A stretch of 64,000 nt of DNA from DASSKP01 sp035695045 (GTDB lineage: Bacteria > Actinomycetota > Actinomycetes > JAFAQI01), in contig DASSEX010000086.1 in NCBI GenBank assembly GCA_035695045.1, forward strand, positions 23,325 to 87,324, given 5' to 3'. Shown here piece by piece: positions 1 to 8,616 of this stretch. Below the pieces are notes generated by a model that did not search any database, was not told the origin of the DNA, and saw nothing but the letters and a program-made list of their open reading frames with translations. Made by a program: the position numbers and the translations under genes. Numbering within the stretch: position 1 is the stretch's first letter; every line of letters begins with the position of its first letter.

Positions 1-1359
1 CAGCGCCGGACCGGCATCGGCTGGGCCGCGCTGCGCGACGCTCCCCCGCCTGCCTCCGCGCCCGGACTGCGCGTCGTCGAGGTCGACGAGGCGCTGGAGA
101 CCGCCGCGGGACTCTCGGGGCCGGGCTCGACGACCGCTCGGCGCGAGCTGGTGCACTCCCTGCTCGGCCGGGCCACGGCGGACGAGCAGCAGTTCCTTCG
201 CGCATTGATCTCCGGCGAGCTGCGGCAAGGAGCGCTCGAGGGCGTGATGCTCGACGCGGTCGCGAAGGCCGCCGAGGTGCCGCTCCCGGCGGTGCGACGC
301 GCGGCGATGCTCTGCGGAGCTGCGGCGCCGGTGGCGGTCGCGGCGATGACGTCGGGTGCGGCCGGGCTGGCGGAGTTCGGCCTGCAGGTCGGCCGCCCGC
401 TGCGGCCGATGCTGGCGTCGACCGCCGGCTCCATCGGGGAGGCGCTGGGGAAGCTCGGCGAAGCCGCGGTCGAGTGGAAGCTCGACGGCATCCGGGTCCA
501 GGTCCATCGCTCCGGTTCCGAGGTCGGTGTCTTCACCCGATCACTCGACGACATCACCGGCCGGGTGCCGGAGCTGGTCGCCGCAGCGCAGGCAGTCCCG
601 ATCTCGTCGTTCGTGCTCGACGGCGAGGCGATCGCACTGCGCGACGACGGACGTCCGCGACCGTTCCAGGAGACCGGCTCGCGCGCAGCGACGCAGTCGG
701 CGGGTGCGCCGCTCGGATTGTCATGGTTCGTCTTCGACGCGCTGCACATCGGCGGTGCCGACCTGCTCGACCTGCCGTTCGGGGAGCGGCACCGGGCACT
801 CGTCGAGGCGTTGCCGCAGTCACTGCTCGTGCCGCGCGTCGTCACCGCGTCGGTCGACGAGGCGGAGGCGTTCTTCCACGAGACGGTCGCGCGAGGTCAC
901 GAGGGGGTCGTCGTGAAGTCCCTGGAGGCGCCGTACGACGCCGGTCGGCGCGGCGCGTCGTGGCTGAAGGTCAAGCCCGTGCACACGCTGGACCTCGTCG
1001 TGCTCGCCGCGGAGTGGGGGCATGGCCGCCGTCGGGGCTGGCTGTCGAACCTGCATCTCGGCGCGCGCGACCCGTCGACAGGGACGTTCGTGATGCTGGG
1101 CAAGACGTTCAAGGGACTGACCGACGAGCTCCTGCGCTGGCAGACCGAACGGTTCCTCCAGCTGGAGACGTCCCGCAACGAGTGGCAGGTCTTCGTCCGG
1201 CCCGAGCTCGTGGTCGAGATCGCCTTTGACGGCGTACAGACCTCGCCGCGCTATCCGGGTGGCGTTGCGCTGCGCTTCGCACGAGTGCTGCGCTATCGGG
1301 ACGACAAGGGTGCGGACGAAGCCGACACGCTGGATGCGGTCCGCGCGCTACTCCCCTGA
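1..1359 (+). CDS. ATP-dependent DNA ligase (5' end outside window)
   Basis: The frame is open from base 1, so the N-terminus is missing; about 452 residues are visible. The first ~150 residues resemble the helical N-terminal domain of actinobacterial ligases (LigB type, normally ~500 aa). The nucleotidyltransferase core follows: motif I EWKLDGIR, with the adenylated Lys at codon 160 of the visible frame, then FVLDGEA (motif III), EGVVVKS (motif IV) and WLKVKP (motif V), and an OB-fold region ending at the stop. It would seal nicks using ATP, as an accessory to NAD-dependent LigA. No Ku, primase or nuclease domain is fused, which separates it from LigD. Confidence 0.93.
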   Translation, partial: QRRTGIGWAALRDAPPPASAPGLRVVEVDEALETAAGLSGPGSTTARRELVHSLLGRATADEQQFLRALISGELRQGALEGVMLDAVAKAAEVPLPAVRRAAMLCGAAAPVAVAAMTSGAAGLAEFGLQVGRPLRPMLASTAGSIGEALGKLGEAAVEWKLDGIRVQVHRSGSEVGVFTRSLDDITGRVPELVAAAQAVPISSFVLDGEAIALRDDGRPRPFQETGSRAATQSAGAPLGLSWFVFDALHIGGADLLDLPFGERHRALVEALPQSLLVPRVVTASVDEAEAFFHETVARGHEGVVVKSLEAPYDAGRRGASWLKVKPVHTLDLVVLAAEWGHGRRRGWLSNLHLGARDPSTGTFVMLGKTFKGLTDELLRWQTERFLQLETSRNEWQVFVRPELVVEIAFDGVQTSPRYPGGVALRFARVLRYRDDKGADEADTLDAVRALLP

Positions 1360-1393
1360 CCTCGTGTCGAGCATCCGGCGTTGTACCAGGCGA

Positions 1394-2047
1394 CTAGTCC
1401 GTCGATCGGCGAGTGAACGTGAGATGGGTGACGCCACTCGGCGAGCTGACCGCCTCGATGTCGAACCGCCGATCGATGTCGCCGAGCCCGTCCCAGAGGC
1501 GCTCGCCGCGTCCGAGAAGGATCGGCACGACCGCGATGTGCATGTGGTCGACCAGGTCGGCGGCGAGGAACTGACGGACTGTCGAGACCCCTCCACCGAT
1601 GCGGACGTCGAGGCCGGCGGCCAGTTCGCGTGCCAGGTCGAGAGCCTCGGCGGGACCTTTGTCGACGAAGTGGAACGTCGTGCCGCCCTGCATCTCGAGA
1701 GTGGGCCTGACGTGATGAGTGAGCACGACGACAGGCGTATGGAACGGCGGGTTGTCGCCCCACCAGCCCTGCCACTCCTCGTCGATCCAGGGGCCGCGCT
1801 GGTATCCGAACTTGTTGCGCCCCATGATCTCCGCGCCGATCCCGGTTGCCCACTGGCTCGCGAAGGCGTCGTCGATGCCGCTGGTCCCGTCTGCTCGCCC
1901 CTGCTGGGCACGGAAAGCCCGCGTCGGGAAGAACCACTCGTGCAACCGGTGGCCGGCGTGCCCGAACGGCGCTTCCAGGCTCTGCCCTTCGCCGGTGCCG
2001 AAACCGTCGAGAGAGATCGCGAAGTTGTGGACCCGCACCAGCGACAC
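1394..2047 (-). CDS. dihydrofolate reductase-like / RibD C-terminal family protein
   Basis: 217 residues. The N-terminus (VRVHNFAISLDGF) and the later segments EIMGRNKF, GGTTFHFV, IGGGVSTVRQFL and DHMHIAVVP are typical of the RibD C-terminal/DHFR-like reductase family, which uses NADPH; the substrate cannot be told from sequence. I chose the GTG at 2047 because AAGGAGG lies 4 bases upstream; a longer in-frame extension to 2290 has no family similarity and overlaps the neighbouring small gene. It is convergent with the DNA ligase gene. Confidence 0.85.
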   Translation of the reverse strand: MSLVRVHNFAISLDGFGTGEGQSLEAPFGHAGHRLHEWFFPTRAFRAQQGRADGTSGIDDAFASQWATGIGAEIMGRNKFGYQRGPWIDEEWQGWWGDNPPFHTPVVVLTHHVRPTLEMQGGTTFHFVDKGPAEALDLARELAAGLDVRIGGGVSTVRQFLAADLVDHMHIAVVPILLGRGERLWDGLGDIDRRFDIEAVSSPSGVTHLTFTRRSTD

Positions 2048-2115
2048 ATGCCCTCCTTGCCGTCGAAGCGCGACTCGTCGTGACGACGAGGGCCCATCCT
2101 GCCCTGCCGCTCGCC

Positions 2116-2337
2116 TCAGCTCGTCGGGCAGCGCCGGAAGCGCTTGCCGTCGGCATTCGTGTCGCGCTCGTGCGCTGACTCGCGCTGGCCGCAGAACGGG
2201 CACACCGGGTCGGCCTCGGCCTTCTCCCACGGCCCTTCGTAGTGACCCACGTGCGGTGGACCGAAGAACTTCAGGTTGAAGCGGTTCCACCGTGAGACGC
2301 GGGTCTCTGCCGGCTGGTCGTGCTGGCGTCGCTTCAC
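2116..2337 (-). CDS. small cysteine-containing protein of unknown function
   Basis: 73 residues from a GTG start with an AGGAG-like site about 10 bases upstream. The protein is basic at the N-terminus (KRRQHDQPAETRVSRWNRF) and has a CPFCG knuckle followed by a single later Cys (RRCPTS), so it could bind zinc, but a complete four-ligand set is not present. It lies just upstream of the DHFR-like gene on the same strand (about 70 bases apart). No family recognised. Confidence 0.6.
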   Translation of the reverse strand: MKRRQHDQPAETRVSRWNRFNLKFFGPPHVGHYEGPWEKAEADPVCPFCGQRESAHERDTNADGKRFRRCPTS

Positions 2338-2449
2338 GGGACGCGCTCCTGATTCTTCGTCGCGGCTGCTGCTCGGGCCTTCACCAACAGCAACCTGCGC
2401 ACCCGGCAGGACATTTCCGGACCAGAACGGACGCGACTCCCCGTCCGGT

Positions 2450-3097
2450 TCAGGGTTGCGCGGCCGCGTCAGCCACGGTGGGCTCGATCGGGCTGACCTC
2501 GAGCACTCTGCCGGGGTCGCCGGGCGGGCACTGGCCCATGATCGGGTAGCGACCGATGCCGGCGTTCAGCTCTCGGCCCGAGCCAGGCATGCGGACGCTG
2601 ATCCTCATCGCCGGCGGGCCTTGCATGCCGTTGACGCAGACGACCTGGTTGATGATCACCCAGGCGGAAGCGTCCGGACGCAGCTCAACGCGTCGCGGGC
2701 GAGCCGACGTGACCATCTGGTCGCCGTTGTGCCCGACGGTGAACGCCACGCGCGACCCCCGGGACGTGCTGAGGCGCACGGACGGATATCCCTCGAGGTC
2801 GCACGTCGTGTCGCCGGCGTTCAGCAGCTGCAGCAGCCGCGACTCCTGCTGCGTTGCCTCGGAGAGTCGCTGCACCACGAGCCGCAGGTCGGCGGCGGCG
2901 CACGTGGGCGCCGATCCGCCGGTGCTGAAGACGGCGTCGAGCGTGGACGCAACCGGCGACACGCTGGTCGTCACCGGCGCGACGGGCGGCGGACCGGGCG
3001 CCGACGCAGGCGCGCTGTTTCCGGAACACCCCGCCAGTGCGGCCATGAGGGCGACGCTCAGGCCGACTTCGCGCATGCTCACATCTGCAGCACGCAT
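2450..3097 (-). CDS. secreted lipoprotein, DUF4232-like
   Basis: 215 residues. A short hydrophobic segment ends in the lipobox LAGC (Cys about residue 24), followed by a Pro/Ala/Ser/Thr-rich linker and then a domain of about 140 residues with paired cysteines (TCAAADL, TTCDLEGYP, VVCVNG, GQCPPG) that matches the pattern of DUF4232. It should be exported, lipidated and surface-attached. The Met at residue 8 is a credible alternative start giving a more typical signal peptide. A hairpin terminator lies between it and the SDR gene upstream, so it is probably transcribed separately. Confidence 0.75.
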   Translation of the reverse strand: MRAADVSMREVGLSVALMAALAGCSGNSAPASAPGPPPVAPVTTSVSPVASTLDAVFSTGGSAPTCAAADLRLVVQRLSEATQQESRLLQLLNAGDTTCDLEGYPSVRLSTSRGSRVAFTVGHNGDQMVTSARPRRVELRPDASAWVIINQVVCVNGMQGPPAMRISVRMPGSGRELNAGIGRYPIMGQCPPGDPGRVLEVSPIEPTVADAAAQP

Positions 3098-3142
3098 AAG
3101 CCACCAAAGCGGTTGCCCGTCCGGAACCCTGCCCGGAAAGCA

Positions 3143-3182
3143 ATCGCGGGCTGATCGCGTTCTAGCGCGATCAGCCCGCGAT
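3143..3182. terminator. 17-bp perfect hairpin between two minus-strand genes
   Basis: Arms 3143-3159 and 3166-3182 are perfectly complementary with a 6-base loop. It sits 12 bases past the stop of the SDR gene (minus strand). There is no T-run. The stem core ATCGCGGGCTGAT recurs in the terminator at 37248-37291. Confidence 0.75.
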
Positions 3183-3194
3183 CGGGTGGAAGCG

Positions 3195-4100
3195 TCAGCC
3201 CTGGAGCAGCTGGAAGAGCTGGCCGAGCTCGTCGCCGCTCTGGGTCGGGACGATGTAGCCCTCTTGCGCCTCGATCTGGTCGATGTTGTCGAGCACGTCC
3301 TCGGCCGTCGGGGTGGCGTCCTTGCCGGCGTACCAGCCCTTCGACAGGCCGACGAAGATCCGCGCGTAACGACCGGCGGCCGCCGAGAAGGTCTCGTGCG
3401 TGAACGTGCACTGCTCGGACGCGAGGAAGACGACCATCGGCGTGACCAGCTCGGGGTCGAGCAGCTTCGATGCCTCGCCCATGAGCTCCTCGGTCATCCG
3501 GGTGCGGGCGACCGGCGCGATGACGTTGGACAGGATGTTGTTCTTCGCGCCCTCGATCGCGAGCACGTTGCTCAGGCCGACGAGGCCCATCTTCGCGGCG
3601 CCGTAGTTGGCCTGGCCGAAGTTGCCGAAGATGCCGGAGTTGGACGACGTGTGCACGAAGCGGCCGTAGTTGTTCTCCTTCATGACCTTGAAGGCCGGCT
3701 GCGAGACGTAGAACGCGCCCTTGAGGTGCACGTCGAGGACGGCGTGCAGGTCGTCCCAGGTCATCTTCGCGAACGACTTGTCGCGCAGGATGCCCGCGTT
3801 GTTGATGACGATGTCGACCTTGCCGAAGCTGTCGACGGCCGTCTTGACGATGTTCTCGCCACCCTCGGGGGTCGCGACCGAGTCGTAGTTCGGCACTGCC
3901 TCGCCGCCCGCGGACTTGATCTCGTCGACGACCTTCTGCGCGGCGGTGTCGTCGCCGCCCTGGCCGTCCACTGATCCACCGAGGTCGTTGACGACGACCT
4001 TGGCGCCGCGCTTCGCGAGATCGAGCGCGTAGGTGCGGCCCAGGCCGCCGCCGGCGCCGGTGACGATCGCGACCCGGCCGTCGAAGGAGATCTCAGCCAC
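3195..4100 (-). CDS. SDR family 3-hydroxyacyl-CoA dehydrogenase-like oxidoreductase
   Basis: 301 residues. The Rossmann motif TGAGGGLGR (near residue 15), NNAG at about residue 100, a catalytic Ser in the HTSSNSG segment and the YxxxK motif (YGAAK) are all present. The insert after beta-2 (VNDLGGSVDGQGGD) and the overall length match the dehydrogenase unit of peroxisomal MFE-2-type proteins and their bacterial homologues, so the likely reaction is NAD(P)-dependent oxidation of 3-hydroxyacyl-CoA. GTG start with AGGAG 7 bases upstream. Confidence 0.88.
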   Translation of the reverse strand: MAEISFDGRVAIVTGAGGGLGRTYALDLAKRGAKVVVNDLGGSVDGQGGDDTAAQKVVDEIKSAGGEAVPNYDSVATPEGGENIVKTAVDSFGKVDIVINNAGILRDKSFAKMTWDDLHAVLDVHLKGAFYVSQPAFKVMKENNYGRFVHTSSNSGIFGNFGQANYGAAKMGLVGLSNVLAIEGAKNNILSNVIAPVARTRMTEELMGEASKLLDPELVTPMVVFLASEQCTFTHETFSAAAGRYARIFVGLSKGWYAGKDATPTAEDVLDNIDQIEAQEGYIVPTQSGDELGQLFQLLQG

Positions 4101-4210
4101 TCTTCTGCTCCTGTGCGTTTTCTAGGGAATCCGTCGAAAAGATTGTCCCGATCGCCTGCGGAGGCGGATACGCCGGGTCCGGCACGCGCGGGAGTGCCAG
4201 ACTCCTGCGC

Positions 4211-4702
4211 ATGGACGAGGCTCGCCGGGAGATCGACGCGCTGGGGCTCGCGGCCTCTCTCGGCGCCGTGGGCAGCGTCGCCGCCGCAGGCGGCCTCATC
4301 ACCGCCCGCAGGCTGTCCTGGTACGACAACTTGGAGAAGCCGGGGTTCACGCCACCGCCGGCCATCTTCGGCCCCGTCTGGGCGGTGCTCTATGCCAGCC
4401 AGGCGGTCGCGGCGTGGCTCGTGTGGCGGGGAGACGCGGCCGGTGGCCGCTACGACGTGCCGGCGCTGTCGTCGTACTGGGTCCAGCTGAGCCTGAACCT
4501 CGCCTGGTCGCTGCTGTTCTTCGGTCTGCGCCGGCCGGCCTGGGCGTTACTCGAGATCTGCGTGCTCTGGGTGGCGGTCGCGATGACGATCCGCGAGTTC
4601 GCGAGGCGGCACCGGTTCGCCGCCGCGCTGCTGCTGCCCTATCTCGCGTGGGTGACCTACGCCGTCGCCCTGAACGCCGCGATCTGGCACCGCAACCGCT
4701 GA
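4211..4702 (+). CDS. tspO: TspO/MBR family tryptophan-rich sensory protein
   Basis: 163 residues, the usual TspO length, with five hydrophobic segments. The diagnostic stretch WYDNLEKPGFTPPP followed by FGPVWAVLY and AAWLVWR is clear, as are the later N-L-A-W-S and YLAWVTYA elements. TspO proteins are membrane proteins that bind tetrapyrroles and sterols. A CAGACT hexamer ends 7 bases before the ATG, compatible with leaderless transcription. Confidence 0.92.
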   Translation: MDEARREIDALGLAASLGAVGSVAAAGGLITARRLSWYDNLEKPGFTPPPAIFGPVWAVLYASQAVAAWLVWRGDAAGGRYDVPALSSYWVQLSLNLAWSLLFFGLRRPAWALLEICVLWVAVAMTIREFARRHRFAAALLLPYLAWVTYAVALNAAIWHRNR

Positions 4703-4750
4703 TCCATCGCCACATGTCGGCCTTCTACGGCCGCTATCTGGCGATTGCCG

Positions 4751-5551
4751 TCAGTCGGCGGGTTCGACGCGGTAGCGGCGGTGCTCGAGAGAGGGCATCT
4801 TCTCCCGGCATCGGTCGACTCGCTCGGGGTCGACGTCGGCGACGGCGACACCCTCCTCTTCCGCGAGCGACGCCAGTACGACACCGAAGGGGTCCACCAC
4901 CATCGCGCGACCGGCGAAACCAGGCGGTGGCTGGTCGGCCGCGACGACGTAGGCGACGTTCTCGATCGCCCGCGCGGCGACCAGCGTCGACCACTGGTGC
5001 TCCTTCAGCGGTCCGCCGACCCATGCCGACGGCAACGCGATCAGGTCGACACCCTCGTCGACCAGCACCCGCGCCAGCTCCGGGAAGCGGACGTCGTAAC
5101 ACGTCATGACCCCGACGGTGAACTCGCCGCAGTCGAACACCAGCCGCTCATCGACGGAGCCGGCCTCGAGGCGCTTCGACTCGAACCAGCCCAGCGCGTC
5201 GAACAGATGCTGCTTGCGATAGCGCCCGATCAGCTCGCCGTCCGGTCCGACGGCGACCACGGTGTTGTAGGCCCGCGCCGCGTCACCCTCGACCGGCTCG
5301 AACATCCCCGCGACGACCGTCACGCTGTGCCGGGACGCGCACTTCTTCAGCCCCGTGACGAACGCCCCGTCGAGCGGCTCGGCGACCGGCGCGAGCGGCG
5401 TGTCCGCCGACCCGAACCCGTGCATCGAGCACTCCGGCGCGACCACCAGCGTCGCCCCGAGCGCTGCCGCCTGCCCGACGAGCTCACCGAGCCGCGCGAG
5501 GTTGTGCGCCTTGTCCTCGCCGGCCAGGAACTGCACAACAGCTACCCGCAT
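4751..5551 (-). CDS. carbon-nitrogen hydrolase (nitrilase superfamily, omega-amidase-like)
   Basis: 266 residues. The nitrilase triad is visible: Glu in VVAPECS, Lys in YRKQHLFD and Cys in MTCYDVRFPE. This subfamily includes Nit1/Nit2 proteins, which hydrolyse deaminated glutathione or 2-oxoglutaramate. The ATG at 5551 (MRVAVVQF) is preferred over 5563 because a TTGGAT -10-like hexamer ends 6 bases before it. It is divergent from an aminotransferase only 25 bases away; the pairing suggests transaminase/omega-amidase chemistry (inference). Confidence 0.88.
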   Translation of the reverse strand: MRVAVVQFLAGEDKAHNLARLGELVGQAAALGATLVVAPECSMHGFGSADTPLAPVAEPLDGAFVTGLKKCASRHSVTVVAGMFEPVEGDAARAYNTVVAVGPDGELIGRYRKQHLFDALGWFESKRLEAGSVDERLVFDCGEFTVGVMTCYDVRFPELARVLVDEGVDLIALPSAWVGGPLKEHQWSTLVAARAIENVAYVVAADQPPPGFAGRAMVVDPFGVVLASLAEEEGVAVADVDPERVDRCREKMPSLEHRRYRVEPAD

Positions 5552-5576
5552 CAGCCCATCCAACTACGCTGCGCCC
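5552..5576. promoter_or_regulatory. compact divergent promoter of hydrolase and aminotransferase genes
   Basis: Only 25 bases separate the two divergent start codons. On the plus strand TACGCT (5565-5570) stands 6 bases before the ATG at 5577. On the minus strand TTGGAT (reverse complement of 5558-5563) stands 6 bases before the ATG at 5551. Both arrangements fit leaderless transcripts, and each -35 region would lie inside the opposing gene. Confidence 0.55.
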
Positions 5577-6776
5577 ATGGGGCGGACGTTGGCCGACCCG
5601 CTGGTCGAGCGGATGCGCGGTTTCGGCACGACGATCTTCGCCGAGATGACGGCGCTCGCGCAGCAAACCGGCGCGGTCAACCTGGGGCAGGGCTTCCCTG
5701 ACACCGACGGCCCCAACGCGATGCTCGAGCAGGCCGTCGACGCGATCCGGGGCGGCCTCAACCAGTACCCACCCGGCCCGGGTCTGCCGCCGCTGCGGCA
5801 GGCGATCGCCGCGCATCGCAAGCAGCACTACGACCTCACCTACGACCCCGACGGCGAGATCCTCGTCACGGTCGGCGCCACCGAGGCGATCAGTGCCGCG
5901 ATCCTCGCTCTGTGCGAGGTCGGCGACGAGGTCGTCGTCCTCGAGCCCTACTACGACTCGTACGCCGCCGCGGTCGCGCTGGCCGGTGCGGTCAGGAAGG
6001 CCGTTCCGCTCCGACCGGCCGAGCCCGGCGGCCGGTTCACGTTCGACCCCGACGAGCTGAGAGCAGCCGTCTCGCCGCGGACCCGCCTGCTGCTCGTCAA
6101 CTCGCCGCACAACCCGACGGGCACGGCACTCACCGCAGACGAGCTGCAGCAGATCGCCGACCTCGCCCTCGACCGCGACCTCATCGTCCTCACCGACGAG
6201 GTCTACGAGCACCTGACGTTCGACGGCGTGCGGCACATCCCGATCGCCACCCTGCCCGGCATGCGTGAGCGCACGGTCAGCGTCTCGAGCGCCGGCAAGA
6301 CGTTCAGTGTCACGGGATGGAAGATCGGCTGGATCTGCGCGCCGGCTGCGCTCACTCGCGCGGTGATGACGGTGAAGCAGTTCCTCACGTTCACCCACAG
6401 CGGCCCGATGCAGCTCGCCGTCGCGCACGGGCTGTTGCGCGAGATGGAGTGGGTCGAGGCTCTGCGCTCCTCGTTGGAGATGCGCCGCGACCGGCTCGCC
6501 GACGGGCTCGCGACCATCGGTCTGACCGTGCACCGGCCGCAGGCGACGTACTTCGTCCAGGCCGACGTACGGCCGCTCGGCATCGACGACGCCGAAGCGT
6601 TCGTGCGGGCGCTGCCCCACGAGGCCGGAGTCGCCGCGATCCCGACGGCGGCGTTCTGCGACCACCGCGAGGTCGGGCAGCCGTTCGTGCGGTTCGCTTT
6701 CTGTAAGCGGGACGACGTCCTCGACGAAGCGGTAACCAGGCTCGTTGCCTATGCGGAGCGTCGTCGCTCGACCTAG
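5577..6776 (+). CDS. class I/II PLP-dependent aminotransferase
   Basis: 399 residues. It has GQGFPDTDGP near the N-terminus, NSPHNPTGT, a YEHL segment after TDEVY and the PLP-binding lysine in SSAGKTFSVTGWKIGW. These match the fold-type I group that includes glutamine transaminase K/kynurenine aminotransferase and the mycobacterial N-succinyldiaminopimelate aminotransferase DapC; sequence alone does not decide between them. The divergent omega-amidase-like neighbour favours a glutamine-type transaminase. Confidence 0.9.
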   Translation: MGRTLADPLVERMRGFGTTIFAEMTALAQQTGAVNLGQGFPDTDGPNAMLEQAVDAIRGGLNQYPPGPGLPPLRQAIAAHRKQHYDLTYDPDGEILVTVGATEAISAAILALCEVGDEVVVLEPYYDSYAAAVALAGAVRKAVPLRPAEPGGRFTFDPDELRAAVSPRTRLLLVNSPHNPTGTALTADELQQIADLALDRDLIVLTDEVYEHLTFDGVRHIPIATLPGMRERTVSVSSAGKTFSVTGWKIGWICAPAALTRAVMTVKQFLTFTHSGPMQLAVAHGLLREMEWVEALRSSLEMRRDRLADGLATIGLTVHRPQATYFVQADVRPLGIDDAEAFVRALPHEAGVAAIPTAAFCDHREVGQPFVRFAFCKRDDVLDEAVTRLVAYAERRRST

Positions 6777-6786
6777 GTTGAGTCAC

Positions 6787-8544
6787 ATGTCGCGCCAACA
6801 CTCGGCTCCGATTCTGCTCGAGCTCGACCTGTCGCACCCGCTCGTCGAGCACGAGCCCGACGACCCGATCGCGAAGCTGCGTAGTCGCGGCAAGCCACGG
6901 CTGCGACCGATCCTCAAGGCACTGCACGAGGCAGGCGACGACCACCGCGTCGTGGGCCTGGTCGCGAAGGTGGGCGACACGTCGATGTCGCTGGCGCATG
7001 CGCAGGAGATCCGGGACGCCGTCGGCGCCTTCGCCGCCAGCGGCAAGCCGACGATCGCGTGGACCGACACGTTCGGCGAGTCCGGCAACGGAACGGTCCC
7101 CTACTTCCTCGCCACCGGCTTCGGGGAGATCTGGCTGCAGCCGACCGGCGAGCTCAACCTCGCCGGCGTCGTCGCAGAGGTCGCGTTTCTCCGCGGAGCG
7201 CTCGACAAGCTCGGGGTCGAGCCGCAGATCGGCCAGCGTTACGAGTACAAGAACGCCGCGGACCGCATCGTCGCCACGGGCTTCACGGATGCGCACCGTG
7301 AGGCGCTGGACCGGATCGCCGGCTCTGCCTGGGAGCAGATCACCGAGGCGATTGCGAAGGCGCGTGGCCTCGCCGTCGACGAGGTGAGCCGGCTCGCCGA
7401 CCGTGCGCCGCTGTTCGCCGACGAAGCCCTCGCCGCGCGGCTCGTCGACCACGCCGGCTACCGCGACGAGGTGTACGCCGCCGCTCGGCGCGGCGCCGGT
7501 GGCGACGTACGGCTGCTGTTCGCCGACCGGTGGTCGCCGAACACCTCGCCCGTCACGAAGGTCGTCAGGCGGGTGCGCGACAAGGACGCGCCCGGAGTCG
7601 CACTGGTCGACGGCTTCGGCGGAATCGTCACCGGCCGGTCCCGTCGCTCGCCGCTGCAGGGACGACTCATGGGGAGCTACACCGTCGCGGCGGCCATCCG
7701 CGCGGCCGTGAGCGACGAGAAGACGCGTGCCATCGTCTTTCGCGTCGACTCCCCCGGCGGCTCGGCCGTGGCGTCGGACACGATCTGGCGTGAGGTCGCC
7801 TGCGCCCGCCAGTCGGGCAAACCGGTCGTCGTGTCGATGGGTGCCGTGGCCGGATCCGGCGGCTACTACGTCGCATGCAACGCCGACCAGATCGTCGCGC
7901 AGCCCGGGACCCTCACCGGCTCGATCGGAGTCCTCGGCGGCAAGCCGGTCACCACCGGCCTGACCGACCGGCTCGGTCTTCGTTACGACGCGGTGCAGCG
8001 CGGCGCGCACGCGCGGCTGACCTCGACGCACGTGCCGTACGACGACAGCCAGCGCGAGCGTCTCGAGGCGATGCTCGACCGGGTGTACGACGACTTCACG
8101 CGCAAGGTCGCCGACGGTCGCGGCATGTCACGGGAGGCGGTGCACGACGTGGCGCGCGGCCGGGTCTGGACCGGCGCGGACGCGGCCGGCATCGGGCTCG
8201 TCGACACTCTCGGCGGCCTGCGCGACGCGGCACGGATCGCCCGGTCGCGCGCCGGCCTGCCGCCGGACGCTCCGGTGCGCCCGGCCGTGTCGGTGCCGAT
8301 GCTGGCGCGGCTCAAGCCACCCCGGTCGAGCGATGACCCTCGCGCTGCCGCCGGGGTCAGCACATCAGCCGGGTCACTGTCCGCGGAGGGGCTTGCGACG
8401 GCCACGGTTGCGGCCGCCACCCTGGCAGCCGGATCGGAGCTCGCCGCGTGGTTCGACGGCTGGGGGCCGTTCGCGGACCTCGCCCGAGCACTCGGCCTTC
8501 CGGCCCTCGGCCCCCTGACGATGCTCCCCGTCACCCTGCGCTGA
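6787..8544 (+). CDS. sppA: SppA-type signal peptide peptidase (S49)
   Basis: 585 residues, the double-domain length of E. coli SppA (67 kDa class). The N-terminal repeat supplies the general-base lysine in YEYKNAAD, and the C-terminal repeat supplies the nucleophilic serine in VAGSGGYYVA; FRVDSPGGSAVAS is the oxyanion region. SppA digests cleaved signal peptides at the membrane. No strong N-terminal membrane anchor is visible. TAGGTT ends 7 bases before the ATG, consistent with a leaderless message. A long hairpin follows the stop. Confidence 0.9.
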   Translation: MSRQHSAPILLELDLSHPLVEHEPDDPIAKLRSRGKPRLRPILKALHEAGDDHRVVGLVAKVGDTSMSLAHAQEIRDAVGAFAASGKPTIAWTDTFGESGNGTVPYFLATGFGEIWLQPTGELNLAGVVAEVAFLRGALDKLGVEPQIGQRYEYKNAADRIVATGFTDAHREALDRIAGSAWEQITEAIAKARGLAVDEVSRLADRAPLFADEALAARLVDHAGYRDEVYAAARRGAGGDVRLLFADRWSPNTSPVTKVVRRVRDKDAPGVALVDGFGGIVTGRSRRSPLQGRLMGSYTVAAAIRAAVSDEKTRAIVFRVDSPGGSAVASDTIWREVACARQSGKPVVVSMGAVAGSGGYYVACNADQIVAQPGTLTGSIGVLGGKPVTTGLTDRLGLRYDAVQRGAHARLTSTHVPYDDSQRERLEAMLDRVYDDFTRKVADGRGMSREAVHDVARGRVWTGADAAGIGLVDTLGGLRDAARIARSRAGLPPDAPVRPAVSVPMLARLKPPRSSDDPRAAAGVSTSAGSLSAEGLATATVAAATLAAGSELAAWFDGWGPFADLARALGLPALGPLTMLPVTLR

Positions 8545-8554
8545 CCAACCACGT

Positions 8555-8616
8555 GTTGAGTGCGACGTAATCCCCCTTGGGCGGGTGCCCGCAAGGGGGA
8601 TTACGTCGCACTTAAC
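8555..8616. terminator. 25-bp hairpin between convergent genes (repeat family, copy 1)
   Basis: Arms 8555-8579 and 8592-8616 pair over 25 bp with one G-U pair and a 12-base loop. It lies between convergent sppA and the flavodoxin-like gene. The right arm contains the TAA stop codon of the minus-strand gene (8612-8614), and the base that makes the stop is the one giving the G-U pair. A related copy is at 53436-53497. Confidence 0.85.

Noticed and set aside
6391..8031. 546-codon minus-strand frame antisense to sppA
   Set aside because: Composition is that of a shadow frame in G+C-rich DNA; the plus frame has intact peptidase motifs.
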